Positions 36,018 to 44,605 of a stretch of DNA of 64,000 nt are shown piece after piece. The notes beneath the pieces are model-generated. The model worked only from the letters and a program-made list of their open reading frames with translations, was not told the origin of the DNA and did not search any database. A program made the position numbers and the translations under genes. Source of the stretch: Pseudomonas nunensis (GTDB lineage Bacteria; Pseudomonadota; Gammaproteobacteria; Pseudomonadales; Pseudomonadaceae). How positions within the stretch are numbered: the stretch's first letter is position 1; every line of letters starts with the position of its first letter. The DNA lies in the NCBI RefSeq assembly GCF_024296925.1, contig NZ_CP101125.1:1676501-1740500 (forward strand). Direction: 5' to 3'.

Positions 36018-36045
36018 ACGGGCGATCATAAGATCGCCCGTTTTT
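36018..36045 (+). terminator. Intrinsic terminator after the VanW gene
   Basis: A perfect 10-base stem (ACGGGCGATC with GATCGCCCGT) with a 4-base loop, followed directly by a run of T. It starts 4 bases after the VanW stop. Confidence 0.9.
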
Positions 36046-36066
36046 GTACTTTGGATTTAGAGGGAC

Positions 36067-36249
36067 TTAAACCTCTTTTCTCCAACCGGAAAAGGTGATG
36101 GCTGTTCCTTCATCCTCTTTGTCCCTGATGTCGATTTTGTAGGTGCCACCGCCAGCAACGCCGTCAATCCGTGCCTTTTCATCATTCGCTTGTAACACGG
36201 CGCCTTTTGCTTGCTGCTGGTAAAACTTCAAAACATCGGCGAACGGCAT
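36067..36249 (-). pseudogene. Short ORF, probable 3' remnant of a small protein gene
   Basis: A 60-residue frame (MPFADVLKFYQQQAKGAVLQ... KIDIRDKEDEGTAITFSGWRKEV). The frame stays open ten codons upstream of the ATG, reading IPFYQAPLSI, then stops, and there is no ribosome site or signal peptide. The content resembles the C-terminal half of small exported proteins in which a P.YP segment precedes a helix of the D..FY...L type. I therefore read it as a truncated remnant, but a short functional gene is not excluded. Confidence 0.4.
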
Positions 36250-36364
36250 AATCGATAACGGCGCCTGATAGAAAGGAATTCACCCGATTAAACATGCAAC
36301 AATCCGCCGCCGCGCACCTGTGAGGTGCCGGCGGCAATGTTTTCCCCCAATCTTAAGGATCAAG

Positions 36365-36778
36365 ATGAGCTCCTCCCGCGCAAATATCATTGGCATGAAA
36401 GTCCACTGCAACGCCTGTGAAAAAGAATTTCCCGTCGGCAAGAAACAGCAGACGCTGTTGCGCGAAGACCACCCCATTGCGTGCAAGGGCTGCAAGGGCT
36501 GCAAGGCCGAACTGGTGATATCGGCCGTGGAAAAGCAGCGCTTCCTGGGTTTCGACAACCCCGCCAAACCCATGATGCTGGCCATGATGCTCAGTGGCTT
36601 GCTATCGGTGTGTGTGTTCGGCGGTACTTTTCTCGGTTTCCTGAAGTCCGACACTCTGGTGCTGTTGGCCGTGGTGGTGCTGATCGGCAGTAACCTGATA
36701 TTGGGGCCGATGATCAGAAGTGCGACCAAGCCCCTGATGGTCAATCTTGACCCCCAAGGCACGCCAGCTGCCGTTTGA
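36365..36778 (+). CDS. Small membrane protein with an N-terminal zinc-ribbon-like motif
   Basis: 137 residues. The N-terminal part has a Cys cluster, VHCNACEKEF ... PIACKGCKGCKAEL, which could bind zinc. Two membrane helices follow (MLAMMLSGLLSVCVFGGTFLGFL and TLVLLAVVVLIGSNLILGPM). AAGGA lies 6 bases before the ATG at 36365. No family identified. It converges on the T6SS-linked unit; a GC-rich imperfect hairpin (36786-36815) in between may end transcripts from either side. Confidence 0.65.
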   Translation: MSSSRANIIGMKVHCNACEKEFPVGKKQQTLLREDHPIACKGCKGCKAELVISAVEKQRFLGFDNPAKPMMLAMMLSGLLSVCVFGGTFLGFLKSDTLVLLAVVVLIGSNLILGPMIRSATKPLMVNLDPQGTPAAV

Positions 36779-36785
36779 TAGTTGG

Positions 36786-36815
36786 CTTGCCGGCCTGCCG
36801 AGGCGGGCTGGCAAG
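36786..36815. terminator. Possible hairpin between convergent genes
   Basis: An imperfect GC-rich stem (CTTGCCGGCCTG with CGGGCTGGCAAG, with G-T wobble) in the gap between two converging genes. No T-run follows on either strand, so a Rho-independent stop is uncertain. Confidence 0.35.
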
Positions 36816-36853
36816 AAGAGCAAAAGGTTTTTGCAATAAGCTGTCGTCTGGCG

Positions 36854-38731
36854 CTACCAGAACAGCGCTTGTGCGATCTGATTTGCCTCATTCCTGGTTT
36901 GCTCACCGCCCATGATTGGCGCCCTTAGCAACGACCGTTCCCCCTCGCGGTCGACGATCCAGAACGCCATCTTTATGGGCGTTTTGCGCTGGACGCCAGC
37001 AACGAAGTCGTCGGATATGGCACCTTCATCGCCAGGCAGCTTCGTAACATCGAACTCCCATTTCTGGCCGGTTGCTTGCGACTTTGCGGGCTCGACCGAC
37101 TTGGGCGAAAACTTCGTCCTGCGCACATCCCCGGCTTGCAGTCCCAGCGTTTCCGACATGAACGAACGCAGTAATGATTCAAGCTTTTCGTCCGATGTCT
37201 GGGCCGAACCTACGGTAAGGCCAAGTTGTGCGCCTGTTTGCAGATTTTCGTAATAGAAACGATATTCCGTACCCAATCTCAGGCGATAGTCGCCCACGCG
37301 CAAGGGTAGATGTATGCCTATCGAGCTGTTAACCAGGGAATTTTCATCATTCGGCACTATCCAGCCGAGCGTAGCGTCGCTTTTCTGCCATTCGATGAGC
37401 GTCCGGTTCAAGGCGACGGCCTCCTGAGTTCTGCCTTGGCGGTAGGCGATATCAGCGGCGTAATCCAGCGCAGTGCTATAGAGAAGTTGATTGGTAAAAC
37501 CGTACTCCCAGGCAGACACGGCCAAACCCAATGAGCGGCGCGCGGCATCCAGCGCGCCTTGACGGTACTGCGACACGCCGATAAGTGTCTGCACGCGCGC
37601 CACTTCCTCCGGGAAAATGGCGTCGGGCAACGCCTGTTTCGCCAGTTCCGCAGCCTTGGACTCGCCGCCCGGAAGCTCCCAGGTTGAATCCATGTCTTGG
37701 GTCTGCTCGGCCATAGTGCGTTCGCGGAACAGCGGTGGTGCGCTTTGCCATTTCAGCGCAGCGAACAACTTTTGCATCTGCTCAACGGCCTGGGCCTTGT
37801 CCCGCGATTTGAACACCACATCGATGTCCATGCGCCAGTCGCCGCGTAGCGCCGTCCAACGAATATTGGTGCATTGTTCGCCGTCACACTCCTCTTGCCT
37901 CCCCAGTTTGACGGAAGCCAGGTCGGCGAAGGGGAGGTCAGGCATCGCAGATGCAACCGCCCGGACTTCACGCTGTTCCTGATAGGGTTTGAGCCAATCC
38001 TGGCGTTGCGATGCCGTGTATTTACGTTGAGCTTCGTCATAAGCCAGCGAAATCTCGGCGCTCAGGCGTCCATTTGCCAACTCCTGCGTATAGAGGAGGA
38101 GGGTGGTGGCATCGCGTTTTTCTGCGGGTTCAAACTTCGCCAGCTTCCACTGCCCCAGCAGAAGTGGCATCGAGAAGTCAGCCAATTCGTAACGCAACCG
38201 CGGCTCGTCCGGCGACAAGCGCCACAGACCGGGATAGGGACTGACGGCCGCAAAAAGCTTTTCCTCCAGGCGTACGACCTCGGCTCTTTCACCCGCCATC
38301 ATGCTTGCCTCGATGGCCAGGCCCAGCATGTTCGTGATGCGCGGGTCGCGCCTGTTAGTCGACCCGACAGAGGCTGCTTGCCGCTCCCAATGCGCTATCT
38401 GCTCTTCGGCGGCTTTCCGGGCCTCTTCGTATCTTTTCTGCTGATGCAGCAAATTGACGAGCAACACGCCCGCCTCGAGGTCCGTGAAATCCATGGCGCC
38501 GCCCTTGCGCCCCGCCTCCATGGCCGCCCGGGCGGCGACCGTGGCCTCTGCCAGTGAATTTTCGCCGCTCAGGCGTTGTGCCTCGTGCATCAGTTGCGCG
38601 GAACTGGGTGCCCGAGTTTTTGCCTGATCCGCAGGCGCCGACCAGACGGTGGGGCAGGTCGATAGCAGGATGGCGGCAAAGAGGGCGCAGTTTCGGCGTC
38701 GTATCGGGTTTTTCATGGTTGTGGGTTTCAA
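36854..38731 (-). CDS. Exported protein of unknown function downstream of the T6SS immunity genes
   Basis: 625 residues. The N-terminal hydrophobic segment (NCALFAAILLSTCPTVWSA) is a signal peptide. Residues ~40-110 and 380-450 look like helical TPR-type repeats (LHQQKRYEEARKAAEEQIAHW; YRQGRTQEAVALNRTLIEWQK); the region between is probably alpha/beta. The start is taken as TTG at 38731 because AAGGAG lies 9 bases upstream; an ATG 5 codons later (38716) is the alternative. It follows the last immunity-like gene by 81 bases in the same direction. No link to T6SS function can be shown. Confidence 0.65.
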   Translation of the reverse strand: MKPTTMKNPIRRRNCALFAAILLSTCPTVWSAPADQAKTRAPSSAQLMHEAQRLSGENSLAEATVAARAAMEAGRKGGAMDFTDLEAGVLLVNLLHQQKRYEEARKAAEEQIAHWERQAASVGSTNRRDPRITNMLGLAIEASMMAGERAEVVRLEEKLFAAVSPYPGLWRLSPDEPRLRYELADFSMPLLLGQWKLAKFEPAEKRDATTLLLYTQELANGRLSAEISLAYDEAQRKYTASQRQDWLKPYQEQREVRAVASAMPDLPFADLASVKLGRQEECDGEQCTNIRWTALRGDWRMDIDVVFKSRDKAQAVEQMQKLFAALKWQSAPPLFRERTMAEQTQDMDSTWELPGGESKAAELAKQALPDAIFPEEVARVQTLIGVSQYRQGALDAARRSLGLAVSAWEYGFTNQLLYSTALDYAADIAYRQGRTQEAVALNRTLIEWQKSDATLGWIVPNDENSLVNSSIGIHLPLRVGDYRLRLGTEYRFYYENLQTGAQLGLTVGSAQTSDEKLESLLRSFMSETLGLQAGDVRRTKFSPKSVEPAKSQATGQKWEFDVTKLPGDEGAISDDFVAGVQRKTPIKMAFWIVDREGERSLLRAPIMGGEQTRNEANQIAQALFW

Positions 38732-38812
38732 TGCTTACTGCTCCTTGCAGGAAAATCTTCCGGGGTGCGCTGTGTAGCCCGTCTAAAGAAAGTAAATCTG
38801 TCTGCTTTACGC

Positions 38813-40042
38813 TTAACCGCGATGAATATCATCAAAGTCATCAGCCTTCGGCGTCGCCTGAATGCCTTTGGCTTCTTGAGCACGGTAGTAAGCTTCGATG
38901 CTCAGAGAAGGATCAATGCGAGCCTTGATAATGCAGGGCTGTTTTTGCCAAGGGTATTGCTCCAACTGTTGCGTCAGCTGCTTCAGACCTGTAGCCAACC
39001 AACCCTTTTCCGACTGGTCGCGCCAGCGTCGTGGGTTACGGCCCGCTTTGACGTCGTAGGCGACGGTGACCGGGTCGAGGTGACGACTTTGTTCCAGTAC
39101 TGGCAGATCCGGCAACGGTTGCGTGACATCCATATAACGTTGCAGGCAATCCCAGAAGGCCAGTGCATTCACTTGGTCGAGGCCCAAGGCGTGAACCTTG
39201 GTGGCCAGACAAATCTTGTTGTCGGTATAGCGGTGGTGCAGCCACAGAGCATAGTCATGGGAACCATAACCACTGGGCAGCAATTGCAGCACGGGGTCGA
39301 ACTCTTCAAAAGGCGCAACGAAGAGACGACGGAAACGGCGTTTGAAGCGAAGCATGCCGTCTATGCGGTTGAATTCGCTGCCGTCGTGGGTGGTGATTTT
39401 GCTGTGGAGCCAGAGTAGGGCGTCGAAACCTATGGCTCCCATGAAGTAGAGGAAGGCACCGATCCATAGGGAGATTTGTATTCCATCATTCCCCCAAAGA
39501 GAACTTTTCTGCCAATACACGATACCTGCGCAAATGAAAAAACCTACGATATGCATGTGATGGACCATTTTTCTTCCCGTCATGTAAAGCGTTAGTGAGC
39601 CAACTATCAGGGCGGCGGAAATCACAAGAAAGAATAGTAATGATAAGTCTTGTGAGTATTTAGCTGCGTCATGGTCTGGAATAAACGATGCCAAAATCCC
39701 TGCCCACGCGATCCAGCCAAAAGGAAAGCTAATCAATTTTAGAATGAAAAGTAAGTGCGGGATTTTGCTTGAGTTTTGAAAGCGCCAGCGTCTGGCATCG
39801 CAATACACGTCTTCCTTTTTCCCTAGCTCTTGCTGTCGTTGATAAACCGACTGCTCTTCACCTTGAAGCTGGGTGGTAACCTCCATCGCTGGTTCCAAGT
39901 TGCCGTAGTGACCAAAGGCGAGATGGGTGTCAAAGTTCCCTGAACGATTGGTATCTTCCGCCCATTTCGGCGGTGGCAAAGGTTCATGACTGTCGCTGCG
40001 ATAAGCACTGGCAGTGTATGGGGCATCCATTGGTACGGTCAT
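38813..40042 (-). CDS. Distant DUF6708-like membrane protein, probable T6SS immunity protein
   Basis: About 409 residues. Four hydrophobic segments lie in the central part (LLFILKLISFPFGWIAWAGILASF; LLFFLVISAALIVGSLTLYM; the next two around HIVGFFICAGIVYW and LWIGAFLYFMGAIGFDALLW). After them comes MLRFKRRFRRLFVAPF, which matches the position of the PPIRFNRQRREVVFVP block of the adjacent paralogues. It is much more diverged than those and has a longer, soluble C terminus. The start is uncertain: ATGs at 40078, 40042 and 40030 all lack a strong ribosome site. Confidence 0.6.
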   Translation of the reverse strand: MTVPMDAPYTASAYRSDSHEPLPPPKWAEDTNRSGNFDTHLAFGHYGNLEPAMEVTTQLQGEEQSVYQRQQELGKKEDVYCDARRWRFQNSSKIPHLLFILKLISFPFGWIAWAGILASFIPDHDAAKYSQDLSLLFFLVISAALIVGSLTLYMTGRKMVHHMHIVGFFICAGIVYWQKSSLWGNDGIQISLWIGAFLYFMGAIGFDALLWLHSKITTHDGSEFNRIDGMLRFKRRFRRLFVAPFEEFDPVLQLLPSGYGSHDYALWLHHRYTDNKICLATKVHALGLDQVNALAFWDCLQRYMDVTQPLPDLPVLEQSRHLDPVTVAYDVKAGRNPRRWRDQSEKGWLATGLKQLTQQLEQYPWQKQPCIIKARIDPSLSIEAYYRAQEAKGIQATPKADDFDDIHRG

Positions 40043-40158
40043 GCGGAGAGCTCGGCGGTCAAAAGGAGAGTGCGGCATCCGGTTGCAGCTAATCTGGTGG
40101 CAAGCGACGGAAAGAAAATATTTGTCCCGTTTTTTCTATTTTCCAAAGGCACTACTCG

Positions 40159-41208
40159 TCAGTTCGCAGAGTCGGATTCTTGAGTCGGTTTGGCAAACTT
40201 CACCTTGAAGTAGTCCAGCATGTTTTGGCCTTTGGCAAAGGCTTTCCGTATTTCGGTGCTTTCCCTGAGCAGTTCTTCACTAGGCATAGCATGTTGTTCA
40301 GTGGGAAGAGATTGTGACCATTTTTGAACTTCTTTGGGGAAGCCCGCCTTGGTGCGGTTATTGACCCAGCCGGAAATGAAGCATGGCAATGTCCAACCGC
40401 TAAGAAACTGTATTGTTAAAAATCCCCAAACGTAACGTACAAAGGAGTGATCTGCGCGATAGCTCCGGCGGCACAGATGAAAGAACTCCACTGTGCCTTC
40501 TTCAAGTTCGTCCGATTCATCGGTTGGAAGGGCAGATATGCCATCCTCCATATAGGCGCGAATTGCCTCCCACTCACAAATGGCAAGACTTAAATTTCCG
40601 CTAGGTATAACAGACCATAATAAGTTTCCAGAGTTAGCATCACGTAAGCCAATCATCAGCTTGTATTCTGGTGTCGCCGCATATTGGGTAATAAGCGTTC
40701 CAACTGACACGCAGGCAATAACATCTTCCCATTTCGCATAAAGGGGGGTATCACATTTTTTTGGAACAAAGACTACTTCGCGACGCTGCCGATTGAAGCG
40801 TATAGGAGGTTGACTGCTTACCTGGCGAATTGCAAAGAAAAAAACGCATAGGTAGAGAGCGGCAAGCGCCCCCACAAACCCCCAGACGGCAATGCTTGTA
40901 AAGAAATCAAGCCAACTGCTCCAAAATGGTTCTATATCTCGTCTTATCCATGATCCGAAACCCGTTGTGAAAAATAGAAAAATCAGTAGGAACATTACCG
41001 CCCCGATTCCTGCTCGCGCCATAAACTCAAAGCTTCCTCGAGATATGGCAAAGTCTAAGATCACGTCATTGGCGTAGCGGTGCAACTGGCGAGCACTGAA
41101 AGGTTGCACTCCAGTTGGTACTGGCTTTGGTGATAAATAGATTGTCTCAGTGCCTGATTCTCTCTCGATATCACCTGCGCGGGGCAGTCGGTCGTATCTA
41201 TTTTCCAA
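40159..41208 (-). CDS. DUF6708-like membrane protein, tandem copy 4 (putative immunity)
   Basis: 349 residues with two adjacent membrane helices (FMARAGIGAVMFLLIFLFFTTGF and VWGFVGALAALYLCVFFFAI) and a third near residue 275 (WGFLTIQFLSGWTLPCFISGW). The block QPPIRFNRQRREVVFVPKK follows the second helix. The start codon is TTG, 12 bases after the upstream copy, with GAG 8 bases before it. The first ~40 and last ~110 codons are almost identical to the copy at 41221, while the membrane region is clearly different. By position it probably protects against the VasX-like toxin. Confidence 0.75.
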   Translation of the reverse strand: MENRYDRLPRAGDIERESGTETIYLSPKPVPTGVQPFSARQLHRYANDVILDFAISRGSFEFMARAGIGAVMFLLIFLFFTTGFGSWIRRDIEPFWSSWLDFFTSIAVWGFVGALAALYLCVFFFAIRQVSSQPPIRFNRQRREVVFVPKKCDTPLYAKWEDVIACVSVGTLITQYAATPEYKLMIGLRDANSGNLLWSVIPSGNLSLAICEWEAIRAYMEDGISALPTDESDELEEGTVEFFHLCRRSYRADHSFVRYVWGFLTIQFLSGWTLPCFISGWVNNRTKAGFPKEVQKWSQSLPTEQHAMPSEELLRESTEIRKAFAKGQNMLDYFKVKFAKPTQESDSAN

Positions 41209-41220
41209 GGGTATTACTCG

Positions 41221-42270
41221 TCAAGTGGCGGATTCAGACTTTTGAGTCGTTTCGGCAAACTTCACCTTGAAGTAATCCAGCAGGTTTTGGCCTTTGGCAA
41301 AAGCCTCCCGTATTTCGGTGCTTTCCCGGAGCAGTTCTTCACTAGGCATAGCATGTTGTTCAGTGGGAAGAGGTTGTGACCATTTTTGAACTTCTTTGGG
41401 GAAGCCCGCCTTGGTGCGTTTATTGACCCAGCCGGAGATGTAGCAGGGCAATGTCCAGCCGCTAAAAAATTGTATTGTTAAAAATCCCCAAACGTAACGT
41501 ACAAAGGAATAATCTGCGCGATAGCTCCGGCGGCACAGATGAAAGAACTCCACTGTGCCTTCTTCAAGTTCGTCCGATTCATCGGTTGGAAGGGCAGATA
41601 TGCCATCCTCCATATAGGCGCGAATTGCCTCCCACTCAGAAATGGCAAGACTTAAATTTCCGCTCGGTATAAAAGACCATAATACGTTGCCAGAGTTAGC
41701 ATCACGTAAGCCAATCATCAGTTTGTGTTCTGGCGTCGCTGCATATTGGGTAATAAGAGTTCCAGCTGACACGCAGGCAATAACATCTTCCCATCGCGCA
41801 TAAAGGGGGGTATCACCTTTTTTTGGTATAAATACGACTTCTCGGCGTTGCCTGTTGAAACGAATGGGAGGATGTATGGAAACCTGTCGGGCAGCTTGCG
41901 TAAAATAATAAAGGTATGTCGTTGCGATGGCGGCAATTATTAACCAGATCACTGGGTTGAAGAAAAAATTTGACCATCCACTTAGGAAAGGCTCAGCGTT
42001 ACGTCTTAGATAGGAGGCAAATCCAGAAAAAAAGAATAACAAAGCAATAATAAACGTTATTGATCCAATTCCTATTCGGGCAAGAAATTCAAAGTTTCCT
42101 TGCCCGATAGAGAAGTCTAAAAATGTTTCATCCGCATAGCGGTGCAGCTGACGTGCACTGAAAGGTCGCACTCCAGTTGGTACTGGCTTTGGTGATAAAT
42201 AGATTGTCTCAGTGCCTGATTCTCTCTCGATATCACCTGCGCGGGGCAGTCGGTTGTATCTATTTTTCAA
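41221..42270 (-). CDS. DUF6708-like membrane protein, tandem copy 3 (putative immunity)
   Basis: 349 residues, collinear with copy 4. The same N-terminal segment (RLPRAGDIERESGTETIYLS) leads into helices with different residues (FLARIGIGSITFIIALLFFFSGF; VIWLIIAAIATTYLYYF), then PPIRFNRQRREVVFIPKKGDTPLY and a shared C terminus. The start is TTG, aligned with the TTG of copy 4; no in-frame ATG is available. It begins 12 bases after copy 2 ends. Because identity is high at the ends and low in the membrane part, recombination between copies plus selection on the helices is likely. Confidence 0.75.
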   Translation of the reverse strand: MKNRYNRLPRAGDIERESGTETIYLSPKPVPTGVRPFSARQLHRYADETFLDFSIGQGNFEFLARIGIGSITFIIALLFFFSGFASYLRRNAEPFLSGWSNFFFNPVIWLIIAAIATTYLYYFTQAARQVSIHPPIRFNRQRREVVFIPKKGDTPLYARWEDVIACVSAGTLITQYAATPEHKLMIGLRDANSGNVLWSFIPSGNLSLAISEWEAIRAYMEDGISALPTDESDELEEGTVEFFHLCRRSYRADYSFVRYVWGFLTIQFFSGWTLPCYISGWVNKRTKAGFPKEVQKWSQPLPTEQHAMPSEELLRESTEIREAFAKGQNLLDYFKVKFAETTQKSESAT

Positions 42271-42282
42271 GGGTATTACTCG

Positions 42283-43335
42283 TCAAGTGAAGGATTCAGA
42301 CTTTTGAGTCGGTTCGGCAAACTTCACCTTGAAGTAATCCAGCAGGTTTTGGCCTTTGGCAAAGGCCTTCCGTATTTCGGTGCTTTCCCTGGTCAGTTCT
42401 TCACTAGGCATAGCATGTTGTTCAGAGGGAAGAGATTGTGACCATTTTTGAACTTCTTTGGGGAAGCCCGCCTTGATGCGGTTATTGACCCAGCCGGAAA
42501 TGTAGCATGGCAATGTCCAACCGCTAAGAAACTGAATCATCAAGAAGCCAGCAAAGTAACGGAAAAACGAGTGATCCGAATGATACCCCTTACGACGCAT
42601 GTGGAAGTAAGCGACCGTACCTTCTTCAAACTCCTCTGGTTGAGGTGGTGGCAGAGCTGAGGGGCCTTCTTCCATATAGCTGCGGATAGCCTCCCATTCG
42701 GAGACAGCTTCATCGAGATTTCCACTCGGCACGGAGACCCAAAGTACATCCCCATTGTCGGCATCGCGCAGTCCCATCATCAGCTTAAACTCGGGCATGA
42801 CTGCGTATTGGGTGATGAGCCTGCCTACAGAGACGCATGCGATGACACTTTCCCAAGCGACATAGCGAGGTTTCGCGCCTCTATAAGGTACGCATACAAC
42901 TTCCCGACGCTGACGATTAAAACGAATTGGCGGATGAGTGCTGACCTGCCGGACTACATAGCAAAATATGCAAAGGTACATAATGGTTAGAAATCCGAGA
43001 AATCCCCAAACCACCGAGCTCATGAAAAGATTATTAAAGCCGCTTAAAAAAGGCTGGTGATGTGTGCGTAGCCACGCGCCAAAAACAGAAGCCCAGAAAA
43101 AGAAGACCAACATACAAATTACCGAGCCAATGGCTCCCCTTGCCATAAACGCGAAGGCTCCTCGAGTCAGGGTAAAGTCGAGATAAATGTCATTCGCGTC
43201 GCGATGCAATTGTCGGCTGCTGACAGCAGGAAGTCCTGTTGGTAACGGTTTCGGTGATATATAGATAATCTCAGTGCCGGACTCTTTTTCAAAGTCTCCA
43301 GCATGAGGAAGGCGGTCATATTTGTCTTTAAGCAT
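42283..43335 (-). CDS. DUF6708-like membrane protein, tandem copy 2 (putative immunity)
   Basis: 350 residues with an ATG start. The layout is as in copies 3 and 4: DKYDRLPHAGDFEKESGTEIIYIS, helices FMARGAIGSVICMLVFFFWASVFGAW and VVWGFLGFLTIMYLCIFCYVV, then PPIRFNRQRREVVCVPYRGAKPRY. The last ~90 residues (NNRIKAGFPKEVQKWSQSLPSEQHAMPSEELTRESTEIRKAFAKGQNLLDYFKVKFA) are nearly those of the other copies. The gene is preceded by a 144-base AT-rich gap with an intrinsic terminator, so this and the next copies may have their own promoter. Confidence 0.75.
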   Translation of the reverse strand: MLKDKYDRLPHAGDFEKESGTEIIYISPKPLPTGLPAVSSRQLHRDANDIYLDFTLTRGAFAFMARGAIGSVICMLVFFFWASVFGAWLRTHHQPFLSGFNNLFMSSVVWGFLGFLTIMYLCIFCYVVRQVSTHPPIRFNRQRREVVCVPYRGAKPRYVAWESVIACVSVGRLITQYAVMPEFKLMMGLRDADNGDVLWVSVPSGNLDEAVSEWEAIRSYMEEGPSALPPPQPEEFEEGTVAYFHMRRKGYHSDHSFFRYFAGFLMIQFLSGWTLPCYISGWVNNRIKAGFPKEVQKWSQSLPSEQHAMPSEELTRESTEIRKAFAKGQNLLDYFKVKFAEPTQKSESFT

Positions 43336-43386
43336 CTAAATGATCCGGCTTAATTTTAGTCCACTTAAAAACAAAAAAGGGTATAC

Positions 43387-43428
43387 AAAAAAGGCAGATT
43401 TATTTTCGAGTGTAGAAAATAAATTTGC
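43387..43428 (-). terminator. Intrinsic terminator inside the immunity array (leftward)
   Basis: Read leftward: a 14-base stem (43415-43428 with 43394-43407, one wobble pair), a 7-base loop, one base, and six T (43392-43387). The stem is AT-rich, so it may only partly terminate. It lies between the divergent first copy (43480) and copies 2-4, and separates toxin plus first immunity gene from the rest of the array. Confidence 0.7.
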
Positions 43429-43479
43429 CCCGATTTTTATACGGTTTGACATCAAGTATATAAACAGGTCTTCTTCATC

Positions 43480-44574
43480 TCACGATGACTCCGACTCTTG
43501 CGTTTTTGTCTCGTTTAAATTTATGCTGAAATACTCCATGAAATCTTTCCCTTGAGAAAAGAATTTTTCGATTTTATCACTCTGATCTTTCAACTCCCTA
43601 CTTGGTTTTGCCCATTGTTCGGGTGATAAAGGTTTAGACCACTCAGTAATAGAATTAGGTAGAGATTTCATGCTGTAACGATGGTCCCATTCCGCGACCC
43701 AATAAGGAAGTCTCCACCAAGTGATTATATGAGATAGATACCACAAGACAACACTTAGCACGGAGCGTTCGTTGTGTCTGTATTCCTCAAGCATGTTTGC
43801 TTGCTCTTTATCAAATGTATGACGGCCTTCGTAAGGTGCTTTGCCTGGGCAATATAACGGCCCCTTCTCCATGTAAAGACGGATTGCTTCCCACTTACCC
43901 AAGCCATGAATTGGGGTTGGTACTCCCTGGGTTACCATATGTACTGTATCGGCTTTTTGGTTGTCGAATGCCATGCCAAAGGTGTAAGTGCTAATTATTC
44001 CTACCCCAGTTACGCCAGTGCTGATAGAGAGCCAGGATACCAGTTCTTCCCAAGGTTGGATTACGGGCTCATCAGATCCATCTGCAAAAAAGCAGACCTC
44101 GCGGCGTTGCCGATGGAAGCGGATGGGGCGAGAGCGTGTTTTAGCGCGCGTGGTACTGATAACAACATAGAGCCCTAATAGGCCTGTTCCTGCCGCCGCC
44201 CAAGCGCCGATGGCTGCACCAGGAAAAAAAAACTCCATGAAAATTTGTGAAAATGTTCTGCCGTAGGGATCACCGAAACTCATCAGTCCGGCAATAAAGG
44301 GGCCCACCAACAAACTTACAATTAGTATAAGCATACCACTGGCGATCATAACTCTGGTTTGAAAAGCCTTGTTGAAATTGCTGCTACCTACATCGAGATA
44401 CGTTTCATTGATATCCAGAAAACTTCCCCCCAAATCCATGGGGGTTTGGCCGGTAGGAACAGGCAACGGCGAAAAGAAAACTGCCTCACCAGTGTGAAAA
44501 CGTCGAGATTCACCAGCGGTAGGGCGCTGGTGTTTTAGATTAAATTCATCGTTTTGTGTTGATTTGGATTGCAT
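43480..44574 (-). CDS. DUF6708-like membrane protein, tandem copy 1 (putative cognate immunity)
   Basis: 364 residues. The first two helices are VMIASGMLILIVSLLVGPFIAGL and GAAIGAWAAAGTGLLGLYVVI; the family block appears as SRPIRFHRQRREVCFFADGS. The C-terminal region (TEWSKPLSPEQWAKPSRELKDQSDKIEKFFSQGKDFMEYFSINL) keeps the pattern of copies 2-4 but with low identity. It is the copy next to the toxin gene (31-base gap), so it is the best candidate for the cognate immunity protein. AGGG lies 9 bases before the ATG. Base composition is AT-richer than the Pseudomonas core genes around it. Confidence 0.75.
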   Translation of the reverse strand: MQSKSTQNDEFNLKHQRPTAGESRRFHTGEAVFFSPLPVPTGQTPMDLGGSFLDINETYLDVGSSNFNKAFQTRVMIASGMLILIVSLLVGPFIAGLMSFGDPYGRTFSQIFMEFFFPGAAIGAWAAAGTGLLGLYVVISTTRAKTRSRPIRFHRQRREVCFFADGSDEPVIQPWEELVSWLSISTGVTGVGIISTYTFGMAFDNQKADTVHMVTQGVPTPIHGLGKWEAIRLYMEKGPLYCPGKAPYEGRHTFDKEQANMLEEYRHNERSVLSVVLWYLSHIITWWRLPYWVAEWDHRYSMKSLPNSITEWSKPLSPEQWAKPSRELKDQSDKIEKFFSQGKDFMEYFSINLNETKTQESESS

Positions 44575-44605
44575 GAAGTTTAACCCTAAGTGGTGAGCTA
44601 GGCTG

